Shown: positions 24,146 to 35,121 of the stretch, piece after piece
Layout of the letters: every line of letters starts with the position of its first letter
How positions within the stretch are numbered: position 1 is the stretch's first letter
Source: Sycobia sp. Sy_11
Taxonomy: Eukaryota > Arthropoda > Insecta > Hymenoptera > Epichrysomallidae
Assembly (NCBI GenBank): GCA_018907035.1
Contig: JACCIC010000003.1
Coordinates: forward strand, 6,887,501 to 6,951,500
Direction of reading: 5' to 3'
Length of the DNA: 64,000 nt
The notes under the pieces: model-generated
What the model was told of the DNA's origin: nothing
The model's database searches: none
The model's input: the letters and a program-made list of their open reading frames with translations, nothing else
Program-made: the position numbers and the translations under genes

Positions 24146-25282
24146 TATAAAACGCTCGAAGGAGATCCACTTTCGGCTCGGGCAAACGCGCGTATAGTTA
24201 CGCGGCGAGCGAGCTCGGGCGGTCGAGGACATTATTAACCAAAGCGGTCGACCTCCTCCCCGCCCCCTCATCTCTTGACAAACCCTACCCCCGTTAGAAA
24301 CTTCTTGATGGGATTCCTGCAGGGCGCGTTCTGTGAGAAAGAGAGATGGCAGAGGGGGGAGGGGTGTAGAGCCACTATGGGAGACACCGGCACAGACGCG
24401 GAAACAATGGGAGGGGGCTGGAGGAACCTCCTTGATGACGTCATATCCGGTTACTACAACGGCCAGACGGAAGCGAGCGCACGGATTGGAGCGGTGAGAG
24501 CGCCGGGCGGAGAGTAGAGACGGAGAGGAGTCGTGCGGAGGCGTGATTTCGTGAGAAATTAGAATCTGTGTATACTGGTGTAACTTACATACACACTCTA
24601 TTAATACTGTCGTATTGCTGGTAATCATTGCGATGAATCGAGAGTGCTCTGAAGTTTCATTCATTGAAGGCTAACTACTTGGATGTTAGTTACAGGTCGA
24701 TATTTATAAAATAACATATTAGTTCAATAATAATTATTCAATAGTTATTAAACTAGGTTTTAGAAAAAATTTACAATGGAAATCAGAACTTCAGAAACTG
24801 TTTTTTTTACCTCCATCTTCTCTTCCGATGTTTATTAAGTCGACGCACGGCGACGATTACATTGGGCGCTGATTAATTTTACTGTCGATCGTCAAAATTC
24901 TAATTCATAATACTTAATGAAATTTCATTGAAAATGCTCTTGAGCCTCGAGCGATCTAAATTATTCGGAAGTATGTAAACCCCCCAACCAAGCGCAACAG
25001 CAGCTATTTTCGCGTCCTCGCGCTTTCACCCGCGGAGCGCCCACCTTGAGCGTCGTCTCTGCGCCGAGGATCCCGTTTCCGCTCTCCGCGATTCCTCGAT
25101 ATATCCTGGAGCGGGCGCACGAATCGTACCCAGTCAATACAACCCTCCCTCCCTATCTCTTACCCACCCTCCCCCTCGTCCATCCCGCGCTTTACGCGAC
25201 CGTCGAGCTTCTCTCGCTGTTTCGCAAATCGAGTCGGTGCGCCATTGTCCCCTTAATTCGAACGGCTTGAGCTGCTCTAACC

Positions 25283-25284
<2 letters not shown>
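24144..25284. other. CpG-rich block, AT-rich gap, CpG-rich block
   Basis: GC/CpG-rich DNA at 24160-24540 and 24990-25260 flanks AT-rich sequence at about 24560-24960. No coding frame is supported. Confidence 0.55.
24436..24443. promoter_or_regulatory. CRE palindrome TGACGTCA
   Basis: This is the full-length cAMP-response element bound by CREB/ATF bZIP dimers. It sits inside a GC/CpG-rich block (24160-24540) without a TATA box, a setting in which CRE sites often act in promoters. An 8-mer occurs by chance about once per 65 kb, so the site alone proves little. Confidence 0.35.

Positions 25285-25320
<36 letters not shown>
25285..25320. repeat. (CT)n microsatellite, interrupted
   Basis: CT run with a TTT interruption at 25294-25296, then a perfect 25-bp TC run. 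Confidence 0.96.
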
Positions 25321-26764
25321 TTCGCTTCCTCCGTCTCCGTGTCGCTCGCGCTATGCTCCTCTCGTTTCACGCCAACGACGCCACCGAGACGATTGTCTCC
25401 GCGCGCGCCGGAGGAAGACGTCGCGTCGCTCGTCGTCTCCTTAAATACATTTAGAGAATTAGGGAGAGGTTGAATTTGCTAATTAACCTTTGTCGGTATG
25501 CCTTTAGAGGGGGGTAGGACTGGGAGGAGGGGACGAATGGAAGTATCGAAGGGCTCGAAATACTTGAGGCCGAGACGATAAAGGATGATAATGCGAGTTA
25601 ATTCGCGCAGAGGTGGCCAAAATCGTAGGAATATCTGTCGATACGTTTTTTGTAATATAATCCACTGCTTGTAAAATAATAGCTAATCCATTTGCTGTTT
25701 TAGGGATTGGATAGAATTTGTATTTTCTCATATTTTCAAAATATACTGTGTAAGAATTATAATGAGATCGAAGAAAAATGAACAATTAAATGTAGTTTCA
25801 AAGACAGTCGATACGAAATAAATAGGAATATATAATAATAGGAATCGATACGAAATAGATACGAATATAAAGGACATTTCAGAATCTTCAACACGCTTTG
25901 TTCGAAATACATTGCCATCCAATTTTTACCACTTTTTTCCAACATAATTCTGATGAGCTCGAACGATCGATATTTGAATTTAGATTTAATTTTTTTTTGT
26001 GGCAGAGAAAAAATGATCGATCGTTCACATTTAGCATACCACGGTTCGGCCGAATAATATTAATTAAAAATAGGTCGTCGCTGAAGTGCGCAGAAATATC
26101 AAATTATGGATCTCGCTTATTTCACGCGATCCAGTCTTAAGTATTAATGCACAGATGATGTCAATATTTTTATGTAATGCAGTAGTGCTTTGCTATTTTT
26201 AAAAGAAGAATAACTGTACCACCCTCCGATGAAACTTAATAATAACTTGTTTTAGTTGAAAAACGTTAGTATTAATTTAGAAATAATAAAAATGGTCGTT
26301 TAAAGAAAATCTTGTAACCCCTTTACAAGAAAGAAAAAACTGGATAGAAAGTAGTGCCACTGTCTCAAAACTTTCAAATTTCATAGTTAAAAAGAAAGAA
26401 AAAAATTGTTACATGGTATAACGCGCACCATACTCTGCGAGAGCTCTACAAAACTTAATCTTTTCTAGACTAATACAGCGCGCCAGGTAAACCTCTTGCG
26501 AGTTCCACCTTGTCCCAGATATACCTTACGATTATCCGAGCGGGTGAAAAAGTCCGAGAATTTAGGTGACTTAAAAGTAGAAGGAAGTAGAGACGCTAGG
26601 TCTAGGATTATAATGCCAGGTCTCTTGAAGAGGAGGAGAAAGTGCCGGGCCAGGGGGAGAGGATAAGAAAGACACGATGTAGATAACAAAGCAGACGACG
26701 GAGCTTATGGACTCCGGCAAATTGTGACATAGTACGAGAGTCGTTCATATTACTGTTTGCCATA

Positions 26765-26767
<3 letters not shown>
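25321..26767. other. CpG-rich then AT-rich unique DNA
   Basis: CpG-rich to about 25440, then about 1 kb of AT-rich DNA containing the 37-bp tandem duplication at 25808-25881. No gene recognised. Confidence 0.6.
25808..25881. repeat. Degenerate 37-bp tandem duplication
   Basis: TCGATACGAAATA occurs at 25808-25820 and again at 25845-25857. The next 12 bp of the two copies match at 10 positions; the ends have diverged. Confidence 0.6.

Positions 26768-26816
<49 letters not shown>
26768..26816. repeat. (TC)n microsatellite, 49 bp
   Basis: One of the longest TC runs in the window. It faces a 29-bp GA run 66 bp downstream, so one strand could fold into a long hairpin. Confidence 0.98.
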
Positions 26817-26820
<4 letters not shown>

Positions 26821-26876
26821 GATATAAATACGCAGAGGCTGTAAATACGGAAATCACGGGAGAACTACAACTAGAG

Positions 26877-26882
<6 letters not shown>

Positions 26883-26911
<29 letters not shown>
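26883..26911. repeat. (GA)n microsatellite, 29 bp
   Basis: Perfect GA run, complementary in type to 26768-26816. Confidence 0.98.
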
Positions 26912-26913
<2 letters not shown>

Positions 26914-27639
26914 GGACGGAGATGGCGCGCGCACCAAGGGAGGGAATAATTTATGGAGAAACTTGGAAAGTGAGAAAAATTACGTTAGTTTGCCGCGTCT
27001 CGCCGCGCACCGCGTCGCGTGGAGTTTATTCGCACCACGCTGTTGTCCGGTAAGCGCAGGATCATGACGATGTTTACGAGTTCTTACATGGCTGCATGTA
27101 TACGCGTACACCATCTCCATCCCTCTCTGTTCTTCTCTTACGAATAAAACATACGGGGGAGTACGTGTGTGCGTTTGCGCTTGTGTGTATGTGTTGTGTG
27201 TACGCATGTGTTATGTAATGTGCATGTAAAAGAGCCCTTCGTATGCCATATAAATTTGACTTATGAAAAGTTGAATCCATTGAATGCGATATCATGAGGT
27301 GAATTTTAATTAAGGCGTATCGACGCGTCTGCATTTCTCTGTATCAATAATGCATTAGCGATAAGCTTAAAAAAAAAGACAGCATAGGCTAATTTGTTGC
27401 TCTATCACGAACCAACAGAGTGACTGTATCGCGTTCGATGCGCGATCAACTGGCCGTGTGAAATTATAGGATTCTTATAAGAGAGCGTTGAAAATGCGGA
27501 AAAGAAAGGAAGAAAAGACATGGGTAAAAAAAGAGAGAAATAAAGAGACTAGGAAAAGGAGAGCAGTTCATAAAGGATGTCATTAATGCGCGGCTCATTT
27601 TTCGCGCACGCCTTTCTTTGTCGACTTGTCTTTCTATCG
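26912..27639. other. Mixed DNA, no gene
   Basis: Includes an imperfect TG-rich patch (27164-27222) and a purine-rich patch (27478-27560). No supported frame. Confidence 0.65.
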
Positions 27640-27672
<33 letters not shown>

Positions 27673-27673
27673 C
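27640..27673. repeat. (CT)n microsatellite, interrupted
   Basis: CT run with one TT interruption; pyrimidine-rich DNA continues to about 27700. Confidence 0.95.
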
Positions 27674-27947
27674 ATCTCTCTTTCCCTCTCGCTCTCTAAC
27701 CACACCACCGCCTCCTCGAGGTCCATGTTTCATTCTCTGCTCTCTTGGCCCGTGGCTTACAATGAGAGTCTTTCAACTTGATTTTCTCCTACCTTCGTTT
27801 CATCCTTCATGGGACGGGAGGTAGGTGCAGGTACTTTCCGAGTGGCCTCATTGTTCGAGAACTTTCAATGGAAAATTGCGGAAAAGGAGAAATTCATACG
27901 GTGACTGATTATTTAGAGCGGGAGATCGACGCCGGATTATTTAACTT

Positions 27948-27949
<2 letters not shown>

Positions 27950-27984
<35 letters not shown>
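27950..27984. repeat. (TA)n microsatellite, 35 bp
   Basis: Perfect TA run. Confidence 0.97.
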
Positions 27985-27991
<7 letters not shown>

Positions 27992-28312
27992 GAAGAGGGT
28001 CGTAAAGATTCACGTCATTGACGCACACTGTCAGAAAATTGTTGAAGCTGTAAGTAATCTATCCATTTGTATAAGTTCTGGAAGATCTCACAATGCCGAT
28101 TAATTACAATATTCCGACTGTACTCATTGCTGATAAGTTTCTAAGATATCCTAAGTGAATTTCGTTCCGACTGAATGGGATCATCAAGAGCGCGAAGATG
28201 AGACTTTGAAGCAGCGAATCTTACGGCGGTATGTCCAACAGTACTGTAATTATTATCGTCATAAAAATACCACATATATTTCGGAATGCATTACGTTATA
28301 GCTATTCGACGA

Positions 28313-28390
<78 letters not shown>
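28313..28390. repeat. Compound (AT)14(GT)25 microsatellite
   Basis: AT run to 28340 joined directly to a perfect 50-bp GT run. It is read through by a spurious 313-codon plus-strand frame (28286-29227) as Tyr-Ile and Cys-Val repeats. Confidence 0.98.
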
Positions 28391-28393
<3 letters not shown>

Positions 28394-28419
28394 AAGAAAT
28401 TTTCTATTAGCTCCAAGAA

Positions 28420-28836
28420 AGCTTCTTTCTTTCTCGACGACCAGGGCTCTTTCGCTGCGCACAAGACGGCGAGCGAGGAATGTGCGAATTCACGGGAACA
28501 TAATCGTCCAGTGGGTGGGGAGACCATGCGCCTCAGCCCGGCCGCGCTCGAGAAAATATCGATCCCGGAATTTCGCAACAGATTAGCGGGCGGAAGAAAT
28601 CTCGAAACGCGACAGCGGCAAATTGTCGCGCGCGCCCGTACGCCCCAACCCCTTCGACCGTGTGGTGTGGCGGTGAATTCCGCAGAAGAGCGGCGGGAGG
28701 GGATAGTGCCTTCTCTCCCCCCGCCCCCTCACTCTCACTCCCTCTCGCTCGCTAGACCCGTCGTTCTCAGTCAGCCGTTTCCACGACTGGATGCACAGTT
28801 TCCCCCAGCTCCTGTTCAACCTCGTCTACCTATCCT

Positions 28837-28840
<4 letters not shown>
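28420..28840. other. CpG-rich DNA
   Basis: CpG-rich, stop-poor sequence between two microsatellites. This explains why one frame stays open for 313 codons; no conserved motif was seen. Confidence 0.5.
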
Positions 28841-28882
<42 letters not shown>

Positions 28883-28936
28883 CTGTCTCTCTCTCTCCCT
28901 CTCTCTCTCTTTCTCTCATTCTCTCTTTCTCTCTCC
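28841..28936. repeat. (CT)n microsatellite cluster
   Basis: Perfect 38-bp CT run (28841-28878) followed by about 58 bp of interrupted CT repeat. Confidence 0.97.
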
Positions 28937-29939
28937 ATTTGGCTAAAAGCGGCGAATTCGTACGGTAATCGTATTAAATCTCATGTCTGGAGCTTAGAAT
29001 TCGTGCGGTTTCTGCACTCACACCTACCAGCCCCCCCCCGTCCTAGACCCCTCACTGGTCACGTACTTGCGGATGCTCCTTTTCCTCGCTCTTCCTCTCT
29101 TTCCCTCGCAAATGCCCGCTCTCTGTGTGCACCTCTGCCCCACACCCACCAACCCCCTATTACCCCCAGCCACCGCTTCCCCAGCTCCTCTTCCCCGCCT
29201 CCTCATCGGGCATTTGGCGAACATTAAGCCTGGTCGCGCGACCCCCTCGGCCGCGAGGCTGCACGCCGAGGATTACGCGCGCTATTATGCGATTCGGTCG
29301 CGCCAGGCCGGTCGCCGATCTCCGTCAGTTTCGCAGAGAATAATCTCCGTGGCTGGGGTCAGGTGGAATTGCGCGATATAATAAGTATTGTTTGTGTGTG
29401 TATTGGTATGTGCGACGGGATTTTTTATAGTTGTCTGGTCGAACGAAACGTCGCGTCGTCGCGGATTTGAAGAAATTGCTTGCGATGCAACAAGTCTCGC
29501 CGATTTGTGAAGCAGCGCGGCATTCATCCAAAAATGATTATTATAGTTTTTTAAATTGAAAATGCTTAGGACTTATAGCACGTGTTCAATCATTCAATAA
29601 AAACAATGAATTTTACGTTTCATACTTGTAACTTCGCGAAAAGTTTCAGAAAAATCGATTACAAATTTTATGGTAGCTGAAAACGCGATTCTTTATAGAA
29701 CTGATAACGCATAGAAGTAGCAATTAGCAGGTAAAACTTTCTTTTTACACAAATACTGACAGCCAAATCCAATATATAAAATCTCTAGAAATGGAGCACG
29801 GAAACGCAACTAAGAAGCTTGAATGCGAACAAAATTAGTCACGGGCACGTCGGATGGACGAAGGATAAGAAAGGAGAAAAAACTTAATTTTAACCGTGAC
29901 GGCCTACAACAGTGGCTTCTGCCTGTCTGTCTATCTGTG

Positions 29940-29944
<5 letters not shown>
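28937..29944. other. Pyrimidine/CpG-rich then AT-rich DNA, no gene
   Basis: 28990-29380 is C-rich and CpG-rich; 29530-29880 is AT-richer. No frame is supported. Confidence 0.6.

Positions 29945-29978
<34 letters not shown>
29945..29978. repeat. (CT)n microsatellite
   Basis: Perfect 26-bp CT run plus a short continuation after one extra T. Confidence 0.96.
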
Positions 29979-30512
29979 ATCTGTATATCGCTGAATCCCG
30001 GAAAAAAATTAATCACCATTGTCGCGCAGGACGCGCGAACATTTCCTCTACCTCTTGCTTCGCTTCCCTCTGTCCTTATCTCGCTCACGCTCTCGTCCGC
30101 CGCGTAATTCCAACGACTTTAAAAGATACACGTTTCACACAAAAGCGCATTACATTATCTCGAGATACAATTAGAAATAAAAGCGGTCCGCTCCCCGGAA
30201 TACCGGCTACGTTTTCCTCTATATATAGCCTATCCCTGTCTCCGTCTCTTCCTTTTCTTTCTCTCCCCGGCGCTTTCGCCGCACTGCATTCGAGCGGACG
30301 CGCCTTCGGGCTCTTTACTTACCCCATCGCCAGCGCGACCGCCAGCGCTACCGTCGGCTGCCCCTCGTCCTTTAACATATTTCAACCCTGCCTTCGCTTT
30401 TCCCTCGGATCTCCCCTCTCGCTTACCACCACCCTGGTCCCGACTGGCGGCAGCGCGACCACCGCCGCGCAGGTGAGATTTTGATATTGCGCGCAGAAGA
30501 GAGACAGAGAGC

Positions 30513-30541
30513 GAGAGAGAGAGAGAGAGAGAGGAGAGTGA

Positions 30542-30577
<36 letters not shown>
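30513..30577. repeat. (GA)n microsatellite cluster
   Basis: GA runs at 30513-30533 and 30548-30577 with short interruptions. Confidence 0.97.
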
Positions 30578-30581
<4 letters not shown>

Positions 30582-31024
30582 GAGAACGTCGAAAATTGGC
30601 CGCGAGCGCCGCTAGCGAGTAGTGCGAGGGCGTAACGTACTACTTGTACGCGAAACAAAAAAGTACGGGAGCCGGGATGAGGGGGAGGCAGAGAGAAAAT
30701 ATATTCCATTAAACATTATGCATTTTACACGACTGCTCGAATATATTTTATATTTATAATACGCCCTGTGCGCGCGCGTGTGCGCTTGCGCGTGATTTAT
30801 AATGGACGACGGCTATGGCCAGTTGGACAGGGAAAGGCTTTCATTTTCTTTGCTCTATATATTAGAGAGATGTCAGTCGAAAAAGACGGGTTGTTCCATT
30901 TTTTTCCTCGGGACTCTCCTCCGGTCTACTCGTCTCGGCTTTTTGCTGTGGCTTGTATAAAAAGGTCCCGGAGCACCGGAATATAGAGAACGTTAGCAGT
31001 GCTACATAAACACACACAAACATA

Positions 31025-31027
<3 letters not shown>

Positions 31028-31063
<36 letters not shown>
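31028..31063. repeat. (AT)18 microsatellite
   Basis: Perfect AT run. Confidence 0.97.
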
Positions 31064-31066
<3 letters not shown>

Positions 31067-32077
31067 TAATAATTGGATGCATTAATGAAGCTCCTCCCAT
31101 GTATTACGTTCGTGCGTGTTTTCGCCCAAGTGTATATACACGGCACTTAAAATTAATTTATTCCAGAGCCGTTAATTACGGGCGATTATGACGTATGTGA
31201 CGATTTCAAAGCCCTCCTGCGTAGTCGCTGTACTATTTACTTAAATTATTATTATTATTATTCTAGAATTATGTTTTATTCCTTGAAATTTCAAAAAGTG
31301 CTTTTGATAGCACAAAGGCCTATTTTTAAATATAATATTTCCAAAGAAAACTATTCTTTTACATAAATTTATTAACTAAAATACGTTTCGTAAATTGGAA
31401 TATAACGAATAGGTTTTATCTGAACAGATGTACTTTCCAAAATTTCGAATTCTCTCATTAGGAATATTGTTCGATCAAAAATACAGTCGACCGAAACCAA
31501 GTCAAAAACATTGTATTCGCTATTTTGTGCTTCGCCTTCTGTTTTGTTCCTTTTTTAAAATAAACTTCATCCCAGTCGCCAAAGTATTCCAAGCACGAAC
31601 TTCTCTCTCATTCCCCGAAGCGCACGGACAATAATAAAGCGAAAAAATAATAATAATACAAATTTTCCGTGCCGCCTATGAGGAACTCTGCATTCGCTCG
31701 GGGACAAAATCGTGAAAGTACGCATAAAAGCATTTATGCCTTCGGTCCCTCTCTCTTTCTCTCTCGCGCAATATAATGAAAATTATCTACGTCACGCGCA
31801 ATATTGCATAAAGTTCCCGCCTGTTTCGGAGAGCGGGAGAGAGATGGAGAGAGAGATAGAGAGGGAAGAAGTGGGAGAGATAACTAACGAAATTCATTAT
31901 GGTCCCTCGAGAGTTTTGAGAAAGAAGCGTTGGCCAGAGCAAGGTTGTCTAGCGGACCGTCGAGCTCTCTTTATCACTCTATCTCTCTTTGACACTGGCT
32001 CTCTCCCTTTCTCACTTTAAGCACGAAACAGTATATGTTTCCTCACTCCCTCTATCTGTTATATTTCTCATCATCTT

Positions 32078-32079
<2 letters not shown>
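31064..32079. other. AT-rich unique DNA, no gene
   Basis: Contains a short (ATT)6 run at 31245-31262 and an imperfect GA patch (31830-31880). No gene recognised. Confidence 0.65.

Positions 32080-32121
<42 letters not shown>
32080..32121. repeat. (TC)21 microsatellite
   Basis: Perfect TC run. Confidence 0.98.
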
Positions 32122-32124
<3 letters not shown>

Positions 32125-32667
32125 ATCTCTACTTCGTATCCTATGAAGTTATGACATTATCGCTACAGGGAGAAAGCGCCACGGCATTGGCTTAGTCGCG
32201 CTAATTTGCGCTTCATTGAATCGATTCGTAGTCATCGTGAAAGGATCGAAAGGGACGGGGAATTTTGTTAAGGGTTGAAGTAGTTAAGGGAGCGTGGTAG
32301 GATAACAAGAGGCGGATAGATAAAGAGATTGCCGAACAGTTTTGACAGGAACAATAAATTTTCATATGTATTTATTGATCAGGGATATATTAACTCGAGC
32401 TTCTTAATAAAAATTATAATCAGTGCAAAGAGGCAAATTAATTATAGAATATTGCAGACGAGATCAGCGAAATATATGTCTAAGCTGAAACTCAATATGT
32501 ACATTTATATTAAATAGTAAACGTTATATTTATAATATTGAACATTATATCTCGGCAGTTTTCCACGGGTATTGAGTGATTAAGTTGAATCTGTGACGGT
32601 GATGATATAAATAGCGATATAATAATATAAAACAAAGACTTTAAATTCATTAGATCGTGCTTGGCTG

Positions 32668-32671
<4 letters not shown>
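32122..32671. other. AT-rich unique DNA, no gene
   Basis: About 550 bp with no repeat and no supported open frame. Confidence 0.7.

Positions 32672-32708
<37 letters not shown>
32672..32708. repeat. (AG)n microsatellite, 37 bp
   Basis: Perfect AG run facing a CT run 312 bp downstream. Confidence 0.98.
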
Positions 32709-32712
<4 letters not shown>

Positions 32713-33017
32713 ACAGAGAGTGAAGAAGAGTGCGTTACGCTATCGATTTTTCATGAAGATGCGAGGTATGCGATGAAGCTCACGCGGCCTCAGTATAATA
32801 AAAAAAGGAAGGTCAGAGCATTAAGAAGGATAAGAATAGCCCGAGCGTTTGGAATTGGGTATCCACATTTGACTAACAAAACATAAATGGGGTGCCAGGC
32901 GGGTGCCGATGAAATAAGAATAAACTCCCTCCCTTTTTTCGTAAAGCGTGTCGACACTGGAGATTCGATAATGATCTGAATAAATGCATCACACCTCCGC
33001 CCCCCTTTCTTTCTCTC

Positions 33018-33020
<3 letters not shown>

Positions 33021-33058
<38 letters not shown>
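33021..33058. repeat. (CT)19 microsatellite
   Basis: Perfect CT run, complementary in type to 32672-32708. Confidence 0.98.
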
Positions 33059-33060
<2 letters not shown>

Positions 33061-33095
33061 TTTGTAAGCAGTCTAACCATAGATTCAAAACGGAA

Positions 33096-33443
33096 TTAAG
33101 GCATGCAAATATTATTGTCAAAGTACATAAGTTTTAGATTTATTCCAGCAAGCCATAAGAACGTATTTGGTAGGATGTTCTTGACGAAGGAAATGGCAAG
33201 AAAACGTTGCATTATAAATAATTTAACAATTTCGGGAATTTGGGTTGTTCGCATTTTTCCGCAATTCTGTTTATAATGATTTTCATTCCTATCTGTATCT
33301 TTCTTTATGCACAAACGATATTTTACTATTAGACCGCATTTCTTCTGCTCGTCAATGTAATATTTAACAATTCTCCAATTCGATCCAATTCTCCAAGACT
33401 TTCCAGCCTTCTCCAATATAGAACAAAACGGACGACAATACAT
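33096..33443 (-). CDS. Weak candidate ORF, 115 aa, unknown
   Basis: This is the most coding-like frame in the window because it lies in AT-rich, microsatellite-free DNA, where stops should be frequent. The frame is open from 33506 to 33096, about 136 codons; the first ATG is at 33443. The product has a mixed composition with several Cys, Trp and Lys residues, an internal repeat WRIGSNWRI (residues 17-25) and a hydrophobic C-terminal third. I recognise no family. The base at -3 is C, so the start context is poor. The WRI repeat comes from a short degenerate DNA repeat at 33368-33416. It may be an exon, a decayed gene or chance. Confidence 0.15.
   Translation of the reverse strand: MYCRPFCSILEKAGKSWRIGSNWRIVKYYIDEQKKCGLIVKYRLCIKKDTDRNENHYKQNCGKMRTTQIPEIVKLFIMQRFLAISFVKNILPNTFLWLAGINLKLMYFDNNICMP
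33368..33416. repeat. Degenerate 18-20 bp repeat, 3 copies
   Basis: CAATTCTCCAA occurs at 33368-33378 and 33386-33396, and TTCTCCAA again at 33409-33416. Confidence 0.5.
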
Positions 33444-33506
33444 AAGTAACCGAGGTAAAAACCTCGTATCGATTTTCAACGCATTACAAGTGTACAGTCG
33501 AAAAAT

Positions 33507-34849
33507 TTATATACTGTTTTTCCTTCAGAAAAAAAGGTAAAAAATAACTATACCGAAGTGAGTAGAATTCTGAGCTCTCGCTTATCGGAAACTTGTGAGG
33601 GAATTACGATCTCTCGTTCCTTGGAGGCTGGTACGCATTTCGAAGATCGAGGTACTCGAGACGAACCGCGCGATTTCGAACGAGTCGAACATCAAAACAC
33701 CGAGGGAACTGGGAGAGAGGGAGAAAGAAATAGAGGTAAAGAGACAGATAGATCGCTATGAGAGAGGGGAAATACGCGGGCGACAGTATCGTATATAAGA
33801 TATAAGTTTAATTATAATTTTGCTCGGCGGACCGTGATGTCAAACAGGATCCCCCCTCCCTCACACCACCTCCCCGCCGCCTTTGCCAACGAGGACGCAT
33901 CTCGGAGGGGAGGGCAGATCCGATGTCTGCCGCCGCACCCACGCCTTCGCTGTCGATCAAATTGATTTCGTTTCTATCTTCCAGGACTCGAGAGCTCGCT
34001 ACCGAACGAGCGGCGAACGTCCCTCCATTGACTCTGTCCCCCTTCGCGGAAAATCACTTGCACTGTATAATTGCTGCCCCCGGATCGTCCTTTACGAAAA
34101 CTTAGCTTGTACATCGAGTGCTGTAATTACGGGACAAAGAGAACTTCCATCCTGATTCATTGAATATAAGGGGGAAGACGGAATCGCTTGGTTTATACAA
34201 TTAGACGTTTTGCGCGTGACGTAACGGTCTGTACATCGTTGCCTTGATAACGGAATGGCATTGTGAATAAAATAATTGGCGTGGCATCAAGACGCCAGAA
34301 GCTTTCATTAGCGTTCAAAAAAAATTCGGTGCTCGAAAACTCGTTTACTTAGTTTATATCATTCGAATTAAACAATAATTTCAATAAAATTACTACACCA
34401 TCTAGTGAAAAGTATTACATCGTTTTATACCATTAGAAAATTCAAGCGACAAATATGAGAAAAGATAATAATTTGCAATCCTGAGAAAGAATGTAACAGT
34501 TGTCGGAAAACAATAAAAAACATAGATGGTCTATCATTGATATTAAGTATTATTTATATTAAGGCATTGAAGATTTCTAAATTGTTCATCCTACAATTAT
34601 CATTAAAGGGGTTGCATATTATAAATTAACGTTACTGAATTTTCACGCGATACCTGTGTTTCCAGGTAAAGGGGGATATTGTTATAATATAAGTACACAA
34701 ATTTAATTTGATCATATACATTTATTGGTAAACAAACTTTTTTACCTTTTTCAGTGTACAACGTTAGCTTCTTCATTCCGAAATTCCGCGCAAGCGGTTG
34801 CCTCTGCGGTTCGAACAAATATTTGTACAAATTTAACCCCACTGGCTCG
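33507..34849. other. Mixed then AT-rich DNA, no gene
   Basis: 33550-34130 is moderate GC with short frames that start with GTG rather than ATG. 34170-34830 is AT-rich and unremarkable. Confidence 0.65.
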
Positions 34850-34867
34850 CTCTCTCTCTCTCTCTCT
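34850..34867. repeat. (CT)9 microsatellite
   Basis: Short perfect CT run. Confidence 0.94.
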
Positions 34868-35100
34868 TTCTCTTTGGGGTCGCTCTGGGCAATAATTATA
34901 TAGATATCTATAGGATACGTATATATTCAAAGAAAACATTGTCCATGTTTAACGTTCGGATCGGGAAAGCGAGGGCTCGGGGATTCAATTTCCCTGGCTA
35001 TATCATAAACTTAAATCCATGAAAAATCGCGCGAAAGTAAAAAAAGATCTATATACAATAGCGAGAGAAGAAAAGAGAAGATAGAAGAGACGATCGAGGG

Positions 35101-35121
35101 AGAGAGAGAGAGAGAGAGAGA
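35101..35121. repeat. (AG)n microsatellite, 21 bp
   Basis: AG run in a purine-rich stretch (35040-35140). Confidence 0.95.

Noticed and set aside
28286..29227. 313-codon plus-strand open frame, the longest in the window
   Set aside because: It runs through AT, GT and CT microsatellites (Tyr-Ile, Cys-Val and Ser-Leu repeats) and stop-poor CpG-rich DNA. No conserved motif is visible between the repeats.
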